NCBI RefSeq assembly: GCF_964031245.1
Contig: NZ_OZ035017.1
Location: 151,402-215,401 of the forward strand
Direction of reading: 5' to 3'
Length of the DNA stretch: 64,000 nucleotides
Origin: Rickettsiella endosymbiont of Miltochrista miniata
Lineage (GTDB): Bacteria; Pseudomonadota; Gammaproteobacteria; Diplorickettsiales; Diplorickettsiaceae
A program made the translations under genes and the position numbers. The notes under the pieces are model-generated. The model was not told the origin of the DNA. It saw only the letters and a program-made list of their open reading frames with translations, and did not search any database. This document shows positions 46,456 to 55,395 of this stretch, piece by piece; the first letter of the stretch is position 1, and every line of letters begins with the position of its first letter.

Positions 46456-47819
46456 AAGTAGTCACGGATCCAGAAATTTTAAAACAATTAAATGAGTCGG
46501 ACATACCTACTTTAGAAAATAAGAAGTCATCCACTTTATCTCAACTGACCGGCAATCCTATTTTTCGTTTCTTAGCCGGTGCAGGAGGCGGTATACAAAA
46601 TAGTTTAGCGAATTTACCTTATAGTCCTATTCCTTCTGCGCCGGAAGCACAAGGGCTGTCAGGTCAATTAGGTGATGTGGCAGGAAATCTATTAAGTTTT
46701 TTAGGTGGTGGTGAAATATTAAATACCGCGCGCGCTGCGGGTGAGGGCTTACCTCTCATTGGCCGATTAGCTCATGCCTTAAGCGGTGAAAGTTCCGCAG
46801 GAATAGCGAGAAGATTATCTGGAACAGCACTAGGTGGTGCTTTAGAAGATCCTAACGATAGACTGCAAGGGGCTGAAAACGGCGCTTTATTAGCAGGCGC
46901 AGGTGAATCAATTCCTTTAGCCCTAAAAGGCATTCATCACACAGCAGAATTTATTAATCCTCAACATTTTACCAATAAATTAACAGCATCTATTAAAGGC
47001 GCTTATGAAAACAGTAAAGCAGAAGCCAAAAAATACTATGCTGCTGTTTTAGATCATTTCGGACAGGAAAAAATATATGCTCAGCAAAGCTTAAATCACT
47101 ATTCTGAATGGAATAAGAAGGATAATTTGGCGGCTTATGATGCTAAATTAAAAGACTTGCATCAAGACTTTCTCAATACCCCCACTTTAGAAAAGGCACA
47201 TCAGCTTCTAAGCCAATTAGGCTCTAAGAGTAGCCAGTTATCGAGCAGGAAACGTCTCGATATTCACACCCATAATGCCATTGCCGATCTAATGCAAGCA
47301 CGTTCAGCGTTACAAAACGACATAGCAAATTTTTTACAGCAAAAAACTAGTGGTGTATTAAATCAATATCAAGATGCGTCCAATTTTTACAAAAACACGG
47401 TTATTCCTTATCACGCAGAACCTTTTATTTCAAAAATTGCTGCGGGTAATGTTAAGACATCGACACCTAAAAAACTAAGCCATGCATTGACAGCCTTAAC
47501 TGAGAAGGAAGCATTTCCGTCTCAACATTATTTACAACAGGCCCTAGAACATTTAAATAGCAAAATAAATCGCGGAAAAATGACCAGTCAACTTGCATCA
47601 ATGGTAACTGGCGCAGGGTTAGGAGAGGTGAGTTACCCAGGTGGTTTAGGCGCACTCGGTGGATTAGTCGGTGGAGGTGCAGCACATCAGTATGTATTAC
47701 CCAAACTTCTTGATTTAGCAGCAAATCCCTATGTGACTGACCAATTAAAAAAATTAAATGCTCCTTATCACCTACTCACTCAAAGTTTAATCGCGCATCA
47801 ATTAACAAATAAAAAATAA
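46452..47819 (+). CDS. DNA ejection protein (P22 gp16-like position)
   Basis: About 455 residues from the ATG at 46452 (GGTGGAG upstream). It has glycine-rich hydrophobic segments (FLAGAGGGIQNSLANLPY, GLSGQLGDVAGNLLSFLGGG), a central coiled coil (180-330) and a C-terminal AGLGEVSYPGGLGALGGLVGGG region, consistent with a membrane-active virion protein. Position after the gp7- and gp20-like genes suggests the third ejection protein. Confidence 0.68.
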   Translation: MKVVTDPEILKQLNESDIPTLENKKSSTLSQLTGNPIFRFLAGAGGGIQNSLANLPYSPIPSAPEAQGLSGQLGDVAGNLLSFLGGGEILNTARAAGEGLPLIGRLAHALSGESSAGIARRLSGTALGGALEDPNDRLQGAENGALLAGAGESIPLALKGIHHTAEFINPQHFTNKLTASIKGAYENSKAEAKKYYAAVLDHFGQEKIYAQQSLNHYSEWNKKDNLAAYDAKLKDLHQDFLNTPTLEKAHQLLSQLGSKSSQLSSRKRLDIHTHNAIADLMQARSALQNDIANFLQQKTSGVLNQYQDASNFYKNTVIPYHAEPFISKIAAGNVKTSTPKKLSHALTALTEKEAFPSQHYLQQALEHLNSKINRGKMTSQLASMVTGAGLGEVSYPGGLGALGGLVGGGAAHQYVLPKLLDLAANPYVTDQLKKLNAPYHLLTQSLIAHQLTNKK

Positions 47820-47832
47820 CCAGGATAATTCT

Positions 47833-50157
47833 ATGGATCTCGATTCACGTTACATTATGGCATCTGCTTTAGAGCAGTTTTATATCGATAAAAGTTCAGG
47901 GCTGCCTTTGGCTAACGGTAAAATTACTTTTTACAAAGATAATCAGCGGACGGTATTAAAAACCATTTATACGTTAAGCGGTTCTCCACCGAACTATCGT
48001 TACATCCCATTACCCAATCCATTACGTTTAAGTGCTGTGGGTACGATACAAGATACCAATGGAAATAATGTTTTACCTTTTTACTTTCCGTATGACGAGG
48101 AAGGTAATATTGAGTTGTATTATGTGACCGTTGAAAGTGAAAGCGGGAAATTACAATTCACTCGAGAAGGTTGGCCTCCACTATTCAGTAATCACAATAA
48201 AGCTGAAGAAGATAGCAATAACTTTATTCCCAATGGTCAATTCTTAATTCATAACAACATTCATGTTCAAAACAAAAAAGTTGCTGGTGAAATTGCGCAA
48301 GCTAAGACGACACTCGCCCCTGGAGGCTGGACGTTCAATCGTACAGAATCTTCAACAGCGCGAGATCTGGTTTTCTTTGAACGTTTTGGTTCCTCGATTA
48401 GCAATCCCAGCGGTTATCCGCGCTATGCGATTCGTATTGAAAATCAACTGCCTAATCCTGGCGATCTAGTTAAAGACCTCAGAATAAATTTCAGGAATGT
48501 TAATTGTTTTGCATCTAACACTGAGTTCTATACTTTTTCTTTTGCCGGCCAAACGAATACAGGAAATGATCTTAAGATCACTTTGTTAACGATTAAAAAT
48601 TTTGGGCAAGGCGGCAGTCCCGTTGAAGAAAAGATTATTAATACAGTAACTATCAGTGCTTCTTACTCTATGTTAACTATTCCCTTTATCTTTGGTGAAA
48701 ACACCAATAAAACCTTAGGTCTAAACGATGATGATGAGGTTGCCATCGCATTACGCTTTCCTATCAACAGTGTTTTTGATGTGTCGTTAACCGATTTTTG
48801 TTTAACATCAGGCAATAAATCAATCCAAAATTATCCACAAATGACCCAGTCTGATGTTATTAGCCGCAGTGTAGCGGGAGGTTTGCCGATTCCTAATGCC
48901 GATGGTTTAGATCAATACCTACCCATTGTTTACACCCAGAATGGCTTCGTTTTTTATGATGGGGATATCGGTAAGATTTACTCCGCTACTTATCCAGATC
49001 CGAATCCAGGAGAATTACTCTGCGATGGTTCTCGTTACTTAAGATCCGATTTTTCTAAGGATGAAATTCCTTATTCAAGATTAGCTAAAAAGCTATGGGA
49101 TGAACAACTCAGTTATTATCGTTATGGAACCGGGACAAACTTTGTAACGGCGGTACTCGATTCACAAAAAAATAGAATACGTCTAACCACCAATCAGCCT
49201 GGCTCAGCTATTGTTTCTACAGTCGGCACCTCGGGTTTTACGATAACAACGGTTGTTACCGGAAATAGTTATTATCTTCAAGCTTTTATTGGAAAGGATC
49301 CTAAGAAAATCATTTGCCAAGGAAATATTATTGGATCAACCCCGCCTCCAGATGCAAAAACCAGTGGATTTATCCTCACCGAGTTAAGAAACTCACCTGC
49401 CACAAAACATTTATTTCAGATCGAATGCACCGATGTAAAAAACTTAGCCGGTAAATGGCTACAATTTTCCACAACCAATGTGACTTATTATGTTTGGTTT
49501 ACCGTCGATGGCCAAGGAGCGGATCCACAGCCTCCCTCATTAATCGGTATTAAGCTTGCACTTTCATCCACACAAACCATCGATGAAGCGGCTATTTACT
49601 TAGCTGAAACATTGAGTGGTCATCAAATCACACAGATTCAAGTCAATGCAGCACATCAAATTAATTCTGGTAGTTATTGGACTTTTGCAACCAGTACGCC
49701 TGAAACCTTCTATGTCTGGTACCGGAAAAATGATCAAGCCTCTGATCCAAAACCTGGAGGAATAGGTATCGTTGTTGATATTCAAGAAGCCGATACCGCA
49801 GAACAAGTCAACGCAAAGACGATCATAGCGATTAACCAAGATTATTTTGCCGTGCCAGATTTACGGGGCACCTTCTTAAGAGGATGGGATAAAGAGGCAA
49901 AAATAGATACTGGTGATCGATTTTTTACGTATGGGCAAGGATTAATTAAAAATAATATTGGCTCATTAGAATTAGATGAAATACTGACTCATAACCATTC
50001 TTATACAACAGGTTTTGAAGATACTCTGAGAGGTAAAGAAATAATGACACAGAAATGTTACCACGGCACATATCCAAGCAGTGCTTACGTTGATCATCAA
50101 GGCGGCAACGAATCAAGACCTTTTAATTCTACTGTAAATTTTGTTATTAAATATTAA
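47833..50157 (+). CDS. Tail fibre / receptor-binding protein with collar domain
   Basis: A 774-residue beta-rich protein. The N-terminus (SALEQFYIDKSSGLPLANGKITFYKDNQ) is a virion-attachment module. The C-terminus carries a tail-collar pattern (VPDLRGTFLRGWDKEA, DEILTHNHSY, ESRPFNSTVNFVIKY). It presumably binds the host surface. Repeated related segments occur at 530-640 (YYVWFTVDGQGADPQP and FYVWYRKNDQASDPKP), suggesting an internal duplication. It is the last large structural gene of the prophage. Confidence 0.8.
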   Translation: MDLDSRYIMASALEQFYIDKSSGLPLANGKITFYKDNQRTVLKTIYTLSGSPPNYRYIPLPNPLRLSAVGTIQDTNGNNVLPFYFPYDEEGNIELYYVTVESESGKLQFTREGWPPLFSNHNKAEEDSNNFIPNGQFLIHNNIHVQNKKVAGEIAQAKTTLAPGGWTFNRTESSTARDLVFFERFGSSISNPSGYPRYAIRIENQLPNPGDLVKDLRINFRNVNCFASNTEFYTFSFAGQTNTGNDLKITLLTIKNFGQGGSPVEEKIINTVTISASYSMLTIPFIFGENTNKTLGLNDDDEVAIALRFPINSVFDVSLTDFCLTSGNKSIQNYPQMTQSDVISRSVAGGLPIPNADGLDQYLPIVYTQNGFVFYDGDIGKIYSATYPDPNPGELLCDGSRYLRSDFSKDEIPYSRLAKKLWDEQLSYYRYGTGTNFVTAVLDSQKNRIRLTTNQPGSAIVSTVGTSGFTITTVVTGNSYYLQAFIGKDPKKIICQGNIIGSTPPPDAKTSGFILTELRNSPATKHLFQIECTDVKNLAGKWLQFSTTNVTYYVWFTVDGQGADPQPPSLIGIKLALSSTQTIDEAAIYLAETLSGHQITQIQVNAAHQINSGSYWTFATSTPETFYVWYRKNDQASDPKPGGIGIVVDIQEADTAEQVNAKTIIAINQDYFAVPDLRGTFLRGWDKEAKIDTGDRFFTYGQGLIKNNIGSLELDEILTHNHSYTTGFEDTLRGKEIMTQKCYHGTYPSSAYVDHQGGNESRPFNSTVNFVIKY

Positions 50158-50168
50158 ATGAACTTTTT

Positions 50169-50318
50169 ATGATTAAAAAAATATTACTACTTTTACTCTT
50201 CGTAAGCCTAATCGCCTGGATAGCCAGCTGTGCCTGGAGGGCACCGTTACAAGTCAACGTGCCTGTTTCTTGGCATGACTCCCATTTTAAAGCCGAGCAA
50301 TCGAATACTTCTTCTTAG
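50169..50318 (+). CDS. Small 49-residue lipoprotein
   Basis: MIKKILLLLLFVSLIAWIASC: a lipoprotein signal with lipobox IASC, then a short polar tail with PLQVNVPVSWH. It resembles the Rz1-type outer-membrane spanin subunit or a phage moron lipoprotein. It comes 12 bp after the tail gene, with no strong ribosome-binding site. No holin or endolysin gene is visible nearby. Confidence 0.55.
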   Translation: MIKKILLLLLFVSLIAWIASCAWRAPLQVNVPVSWHDSHFKAEQSNTSS

Positions 50319-50340
50319 AATATACAAAACAATTTACGAA

Positions 50341-50952
50341 TAAAGTACTTGTAATTTACATGATGATTTTCTATATTACAGTAGTTAGCTGATTTTTTAA
50401 ACAATCTGTTTAAATTAGCGCCAATTAATCTGTAATAATTTTATGAATACACTAGTAGATAGGACTTGGCATTTAGCTAAGAATGAAGAAGAAGCTAAAT
50501 TAACTGATTTTGAATTTCAGCTTTGGCGCGTTTTTTATGGATTTACACGTTGGCAGGAAGGCTGTGAAAGAGTTGCTAATCAAACCGATCTAACTGGAAG
50601 TGAGTTATCTCTTCTACACATCATTCGAATGAAAGGTAGATCTAAAACAATCAACGAATTAACGCGTTTATTGAATCGAAACGACACCTTCAATGTGAGT
50701 TACAGTATCCAAAAATTGATTAAAAATGGTTTAATCCGAAAGATATTGGATGATAAAAATAACAAGAAGGCTTTTTCCTATGAAATTACTGAAGAAGGTA
50801 TTAAAAACACCGATGCCTATACTGCGCTTAGACAAAGTATTTTAATTGAGCTTCTTAAGAAGAAAAAAGAATTAAATCTAGAGAAATTTACAGATGTGTT
50901 GTCAGAACTTATTGCTATTTATGAAGAAGCCGATCGGACAGTGCTAACTTAC
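50341..50952 (+). repeat. Inverted duplication, left arm (MarR gene plus leader)
   Basis: About 610 bp, from TAAAGTACTTGTAATTT upstream of the MarR gene to GTGCTAACTTAC near its end. Nearly identical in reverse orientation to 54721-55335. Coding identity is close to complete in the middle; differences are concentrated at both ends. Confidence 0.85.
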
Positions 50953-50964
50953 TATGGCAAATAA
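50443..50964 (+). CDS. MarR-family transcription regulator, copy 1
   Basis: A 173-residue winged-helix regulator: LTGSELSLLHIIRMKGRSKTI, NELTRLLNRNDTFNVSYSIQ, GLIRKI and a wing region, then a helical dimerisation C-terminus. It is nearly identical to the copy at 54688, differing mostly at the first 7 and last 10 residues. It overlaps the downstream HTH gene by 11 bp. It probably controls the oxygenase genes and itself through sites like those at 53254-53365. Confidence 0.88.
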   Translation: MNTLVDRTWHLAKNEEEAKLTDFEFQLWRVFYGFTRWQEGCERVANQTDLTGSELSLLHIIRMKGRSKTINELTRLLNRNDTFNVSYSIQKLIKNGLIRKILDDKNNKKAFSYEITEEGIKNTDAYTALRQSILIELLKKKKELNLEKFTDVLSELIAIYEEADRTVLTYYGK

Positions 50965-51319
50965 CATGATCCAGACCAAAGATAAATATTTTTTATCGAT
51001 GCAGAAAAAAACCTACGAAATAGCAGCCCGACTACAAATAGCTCGTATCGCACGTGGATATCGTTCTCGATTAGCCTTTGTAAGGCAATTTAATTTTAAA
51101 TTAGGCACCTATAATGCGCATGAAATAGGCCGGCATAAAATTGGGACAAACTATATTTGCCAATATTGTATCGCACTTAATATTTCTATAACTTGGTTGC
51201 TTCTAGGCAGAGGAAATCCCATTGATTATTCACCGCGTAAAGAGCTAGAAAAAGGAATAGAGAAGCATTTTGAATGGCTAACTTACCTCTCTGAAACAGG
51301 TAAACTGCTATTTTCTTAA
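50954..51319 (+). CDS. HTH (XRE-like) regulator
   Basis: A 121-residue protein with a Cro/C1-type HTH (QIARIARGYRSRLAFVRQFN, YNAHEIGRHKIG, ICQYCIALNISITWLLLG). Start overlaps the MarR gene, so it is likely part of the same transcript. The stop overlaps the convergent diiron-oxidase gene by 4 bp. A repressor role is inferred. Confidence 0.72.
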   Translation: MANNMIQTKDKYFLSMQKKTYEIAARLQIARIARGYRSRLAFVRQFNFKLGTYNAHEIGRHKIGTNYICQYCIALNISITWLLLGRGNPIDYSPRKELEKGIEKHFEWLTYLSETGKLLFS

Positions 51320-51960
51320 TAAGATTCCTGTTGTGTTAGTAAAGCGATTTGGTTACACGCAGTATTAAGAATGGCCCATCCTTGGTACAGTATTGTTTGT
51401 AGTCGCTGATATTTTTCAACCGTTAGTTCTTTTAAAAGATCAATCCCCATTTGTTCATGTTGCTCATCTGCATTACGATGAATCTTGAAATATTCAGTTT
51501 CTTGATATTGATCCATTACTTGATGAGCCCGCGTGAAAAAAAGTTGAGCGCTAGCTTCTAGCACCAGATGCACTAAAACTGTTTTTTCTTCTTCATCTAA
51601 AGTAAACATTTTCCAAGCAAACCAACTGCTTGTTGATTCCAATATAGGATCCCAAACAGAGGGTCTATATTCTCGATCCTGTTTTAAGGAAATATTATGC
51701 CCGTACTCTTCAGTTAAATGTAATTGAGCAACTGACAAGAACTTAGCATTATCACAAAAAACATAACGCAACATCACTACTTTTTGAAAATAATCTGAGA
51801 AAACTTGGATACAATCTAGCAAGCGTTTTCTCATATTTTTTTCTTTCATATCATCGCTTTTAATAAGTTTCATTAATCGATTATTGCTATATTCATTGAC
51901 AAAAAATTTATTTTTTTCTAATAAATTATCTAAAGTGGATGAAGTAGTTTTAGTTATCAT
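51316..51960 (-). CDS. Heme-oxygenase-like diiron oxidase (HDO/TenA-like)
   Basis: A 214-residue all-helical protein with spaced metal-ligand candidates of the heme-oxygenase-like diiron superfamily: LTEEYGH (E84/E85, H88), HLVLEAS (E135) and NADEQHEQMG (D165/E166, H168). Members oxidise amino acids, fatty acids or N-containing metabolites; some are TenA-like hydrolases or HDO oxygenases. It lies 27 bp downstream of the flavoprotein gene on the same strand, so they probably form one operon. The substrate cannot be read from sequence. Confidence 0.72.
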   Translation of the reverse strand: MITKTTSSTLDNLLEKNKFFVNEYSNNRLMKLIKSDDMKEKNMRKRLLDCIQVFSDYFQKVVMLRYVFCDNAKFLSVAQLHLTEEYGHNISLKQDREYRPSVWDPILESTSSWFAWKMFTLDEEEKTVLVHLVLEASAQLFFTRAHQVMDQYQETEYFKIHRNADEQHEQMGIDLLKELTVEKYQRLQTILYQGWAILNTACNQIALLTQQESY

Positions 51961-51987
51961 AGTTTTTATTTTTACCCTTTATTTTTT

Positions 51988-53184
51988 TTATTTTTGATTT
52001 AGATTCATTTCAGTCAAGATTTTTTTTGGCGTATCAAACCCATTTGCTAACCAATTTGCAATGTTAGGTTGATGACTGGCTGCTCTGAGTAAGGATACGA
52101 ATGACTTAGGAGGTTTCAACATTAAATTAGTCCATTTTGTAGCCCATTGAGCGGATTGTTTCCAGTAGGCTTCAAATGTCTCTTGCATCCATTCTTCATT
52201 AAACAATCGATTTTCATGTTCTTTAATTTTATTAAGAAAGAAAGTAGCCGATTGGCAAGCATTATTAGCTCCCTGGCCACCAATGGGATCATTTAATACA
52301 ATAGAGTCCCCTAGACCTAATACAGGCTTTCCACATGATAAACGGAATGTTGGTTTTTTAACGACTGGGGTATAGCTCCCTTGAAGAGTAGCACGTTCAT
52401 CAGTCAAACTCACTTTGTGACACAATTCTGCTTCCCAGGGAACAAACTCTTTCAACAATTCGCATGCTTTAGCTAAGCGTTGTTTGGAATTTAAAATATC
52501 TTTCCAACAATCAAAAGGGCCTCCTGGTAATCCCTCAAATAACATCATTTCACAAGGACCCGTTATAGTTAAGCCCGGAGTAATGAAGTATTCACCAACT
52601 CCAGGAATAACATTAGCCCTAACCCCTTGGCTAGCCGCCCTAGGTTTTACATCTTTGACGTATAAACAACAAAGAACCCGCTGAGCTTTATTGAAGATTG
52701 ATCGTGTTTCGTCTATTGGAAATAATTGGCTAATTTCACCTTTACCACTAGAAACTATTGTCAAATCTTGTGTTTGAGCAATGCGATTCAAGTCCTTAGC
52801 TCCGATTTTTTCAATAATAAGTTTTCCACCTAATCGAACAAATTCTTCCATCCAATGGGAAAATTTAAGTCGCTGATCAATAGCTTGGTAGGATTGAGAT
52901 GTTCTCCCTTGCCAGTAGAGTGTAATTTCTGGTTTAGTTGCTTTAGATAAGGTATAGGTTACGGTTTTATTTTCGGGGCAGATTTTATCCCAGAAATTAA
53001 GCCCTAGCTTACGCTCACATTGCAAAGCAGAATGAAACATACTAGGACTTGATAGAATGTTTCCATTTAATACTTCTTCACCTGTTTGGCGAGCGTAGAT
53101 TGATACATTATATCCAGATTTCAGAAGTCCTATTCCTAACTGAAGTCCTGCCTGTCCTGCGCCGATAACTGAAATATTTCGCAT
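51988..53184 (-). CDS. Styrene/indole monooxygenase-like flavoprotein (StyA family)
   Basis: A 398-residue FAD-dependent monooxygenase: nucleotide motif ISVIGAGQAGLQLG (4-17), central beta domain and C-terminal FAD contact GLGDSIVLNDPIGGQGAN near 295. The sequence fits the StyA-type single-component oxygenases that oxidise aromatic side chains and usually need a separate flavin reductase, which is not present nearby. It is the first gene of the minus-strand pair with the diiron oxidase and is divergent from the HisKA-receiver gene. Confidence 0.78.
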   Translation of the reverse strand: MRNISVIGAGQAGLQLGIGLLKSGYNVSIYARQTGEEVLNGNILSSPSMFHSALQCERKLGLNFWDKICPENKTVTYTLSKATKPEITLYWQGRTSQSYQAIDQRLKFSHWMEEFVRLGGKLIIEKIGAKDLNRIAQTQDLTIVSSGKGEISQLFPIDETRSIFNKAQRVLCCLYVKDVKPRAASQGVRANVIPGVGEYFITPGLTITGPCEMMLFEGLPGGPFDCWKDILNSKQRLAKACELLKEFVPWEAELCHKVSLTDERATLQGSYTPVVKKPTFRLSCGKPVLGLGDSIVLNDPIGGQGANNACQSATFFLNKIKEHENRLFNEEWMQETFEAYWKQSAQWATKWTNLMLKPPKSFVSLLRAASHQPNIANWLANGFDTPKKILTEMNLNQK

Positions 53185-53253
53185 TAAAATTTGTCTAAAT
53201 AATAAGTTCTTTTTATTTACTACAGTCTAACAAAATTTTCAGTATTCTAATAA

Positions 53254-53365
53254 TTTACTAGTAAAGTATAGCTAATTTACTACATAAAATTAAGAAAAAG
53301 TCCTTATTTTGAAAGTGAAATTTATTGTAATATGTTAGTAAATTACTAGCAGATTACTAAGTAAT
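53254..53365. promoter_or_regulatory. Cluster of TTACTA-type palindromes, candidate MarR operators
   Basis: In the 200-bp divergent gap: TTTACTAGTAAA (53254-53265, perfect), TTAGTAAATTACTAG (53335-53349) and ATTACTAAGTAAT (53353-53365). Similar TTACTA/TAGTAA half-sites occur in both MarR leaders (for example near 55233 and 55335). This is the pattern expected of binding sites for a dimeric winged-helix regulator that acts at all three promoters. Confidence 0.55.
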
Positions 53366-53402
53366 TTAATAATTAATTACAAAAATAATGGAGATTATTA
53401 TA

Positions 53403-54047
53403 ATGAAAATGCTTTTATTACCTAATGCTTTCAACCAGCTAAATCACGAACTACGTACATCATTAACCACAATTCTTGGTACAGTTCTGCTGCTGGATAA
53501 GGAAGTGCTAATTTCCAATCAAAAGCTTTACTTACAAGATTTAAAAAAATATGTTCAAGATTTACTAAATTTTGTTGATAGATTACCTGGCTTAATCGAA
53601 GAGGTTATTTTTGATCAAGGCGCTCCTGACGAACTAAAAACTATATCCACTAATGCCCATACCTTCAAAGTATTATTAGTAGAAGATACTCCGATTATAC
53701 AAATTGTGCATAAAAGAATGCTAGAAAATTTGGGCTACGAAGTTGAATTAGTCTGCAATGCTGAAAAAGCATTATACAAAATTAATACCACTACTTATGA
53801 TGTGATATTGATGGATATCGGCTTGCCAGGCATGAGCGGTATTGATGCGGCGACTGAAATTCGACGCCAAGAGCAACATGGTCAAAATGTACCTATCATT
53901 GCGTTAACGGCTTATAGTCATAAAAAAATGTATCAAGATTGTGTGAATGCGGGTATTAACGATGTCGTCACCAAACCTATTTCACAGGATAATTTACAAA
54001 GCTTAATTGCTTATTATACGAATGAAAAAAATACTGCTTCTATTTAA
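53403..54047 (+). CDS. HisKA-like helix pair fused to receiver domain, no ATPase
   Basis: 214 residues from the ATG at 53403 (GGAG 9 bp upstream; the ATG at 53388 overlaps that site). Residues 8-70 form a histidine-kinase dimerisation hairpin with H-box NHELRTSLTTILG (H15). The catalytic ATPase domain is absent and a receiver follows (LLVEDT, phospho-acceptor D138 in ILMDIGLPG, T169, K191). This looks like a phosphotransfer/receiver stub of a hybrid kinase. It may be served by the kinase at 55396, which lacks a receiver. Confidence 0.8.
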   Translation: MKMLLLPNAFNQLNHELRTSLTTILGTVLLLDKEVLISNQKLYLQDLKKYVQDLLNFVDRLPGLIEEVIFDQGAPDELKTISTNAHTFKVLLVEDTPIIQIVHKRMLENLGYEVELVCNAEKALYKINTTTYDVILMDIGLPGMSGIDAATEIRRQEQHGQNVPIIALTAYSHKKMYQDCVNAGINDVVTKPISQDNLQSLIAYYTNEKNTASI

Positions 54048-54067
54048 ACTATAAAATAAAAAAAATT

Positions 54068-54601
54068 ATGCTGAATATTGCATTTAGCTTAAACGAAGAA
54101 ACAATTCACATACGGAAAGCAACTCTTCTAGATACAATGAATATTGCTAAGCTACATCATACTGTATGGAAGTCAACATTAAATGGATTTGTAGACAACG
54201 CAATTTTTGAAAAAATAAATCGTTCTTTTTTTGTACATAAGTGGAAAGATTGGTTAGGTAAAAAAAATAAAGTTAGTTTTGTGGCTGAACAAAAAAATTT
54301 TTTATTAGGATTTTTCACCCTTGATACGGCCTTAAATAATCATCCCGAAATTCAATTTATATATGTTGTTTATAAATATCAATTTAGTAATTTACAAAAA
54401 TTACTTTTTGAAGCTGCGTTTAAAAAAGCAGCTAAATTAGGATTTTCAAAAATTTACTTTTGTATTGCTAAGGAAAACAAAAAAGATTTAGTTCTTTATA
54501 AATTAATGAAGGGGTATCTTGGCCAAACAGAAAGAGTCAATCAGATATATGGATTTGAATTTAATGAAATATGTTATGAATTTGATCTTAATGCAACCTA
54601 A
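54068..54601 (+). CDS. GNAT-like N-acetyltransferase
   Basis: A 177-residue protein with GNAT order: IHIRKATLLDTMNIAKLHHTV (start strand and helix 1), a central VSFVAEQKNFLLGFFTLDTAL, then IQFIYVVYKYQFSNLQKLLF at the acetyl-CoA site (the usual R/QxxGxG/A is degenerate) and LGFSKIYFCIAKENKK. The degenerate CoA loop makes activity uncertain. It starts 20 bp after the receiver gene, so it is likely in that transcript. The final gene before the second MarR copy. Confidence 0.6.
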   Translation: MLNIAFSLNEETIHIRKATLLDTMNIAKLHHTVWKSTLNGFVDNAIFEKINRSFFVHKWKDWLGKKNKVSFVAEQKNFLLGFFTLDTALNNHPEIQFIYVVYKYQFSNLQKLLFEAAFKKAAKLGFSKIYFCIAKENKKDLVLYKLMKGYLGQTERVNQIYGFEFNEICYEFDLNAT

Positions 54602-54687
54602 AAGAAAAAAGGCTAATCAAAAAAATATTTCCACATAGTAGTTCTATTGATTTCTTGTGTTTCTTTTGGCATAAAAAACGGAATACT

Positions 54688-55230
54688 TTATTTTTTGCGT
54701 ACTTCTGATTTATCTCCCATGTAAGTTAGCACTGTCCGATCGGCTTCTTCATAAATAGCGATAAGTTCTGACAACACATCTGTAAATTTCTCTAGATTTA
54801 ATTCTTTTTTCTTCTTAAGAAGTTCAATTAAAAGGCTTTGTCTAAGTGCAGTGTAAGCATCGGTGTTTTTAATACCTTCTTCAGTAATTTCATAAGAATA
54901 AGCTTTTTTGTTTTTTTTATCGCTCAAAATCTTTCGGATTAAACCATTTTTAATCAATTTTTGGATACTGTAACTCACATTGAAGGTGTCGTTTCGATTC
55001 AATAAACGCGTTAATTCGTTGATTGTTTTAGATCTACCTTTCATTCGAATGATGTGTAGAAGAGATAACTCACTTCCAGTTAGATCGGTTTGATTAGCAA
55101 CTCTTTCACAGCCTTCCTGCCAACGTGTAAATCCATAAAAAACGCGCCAAAGCTGAAATTCAAAATCAGTTAATTTTGCTTCTTCTTCATTTTTGGCTAA
55201 ATGCCAAGTCTTATCTATTAATGTCTTCAT
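54688..55230 (-). CDS. MarR-family transcription regulator, copy 2
   Basis: A 180-residue protein almost identical to the copy at 50443, except for the first residues (MKTLIDKTWH), a few changes (SDKKNKKAYSYE) and a different C-terminus (MGDKSEVRKK). Winged-helix residues are unchanged, so both copies should recognise the same DNA. Convergent with the acetyltransferase gene. It has its own copy of the leader. Confidence 0.88.
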   Translation of the reverse strand: MKTLIDKTWHLAKNEEEAKLTDFEFQLWRVFYGFTRWQEGCERVANQTDLTGSELSLLHIIRMKGRSKTINELTRLLNRNDTFNVSYSIQKLIKNGLIRKILSDKKNKKAYSYEITEEGIKNTDAYTALRQSLLIELLKKKKELNLEKFTDVLSELIAIYEEADRTVLTYMGDKSEVRKK

Positions 55231-55335
55231 AAAATTACTACAGATTAACTAGCACCAATCTAAATAGTTTATAGTAAATAAAATCAGCTAATTTATGTAA
55301 TATAGAAAATCATCATGCAAATTACAAGTACTTTA
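54721..55335 (-). repeat. Inverted duplication, right arm (MarR gene plus leader)
   Basis: Reverse-complement counterpart of 50341-50952, bounded by GTAAGTTAGCAC at the left and AAATTACAAGTACTTTA at the right. With the other arm it encloses about 3.8 kb that could invert by homologous recombination. Confidence 0.85.
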
Positions 55336-55395
55336 TTAGTAATTTGCTTAATAAATTCGACTTAATGAATAATAATTTTTTATGATGCATGTATT

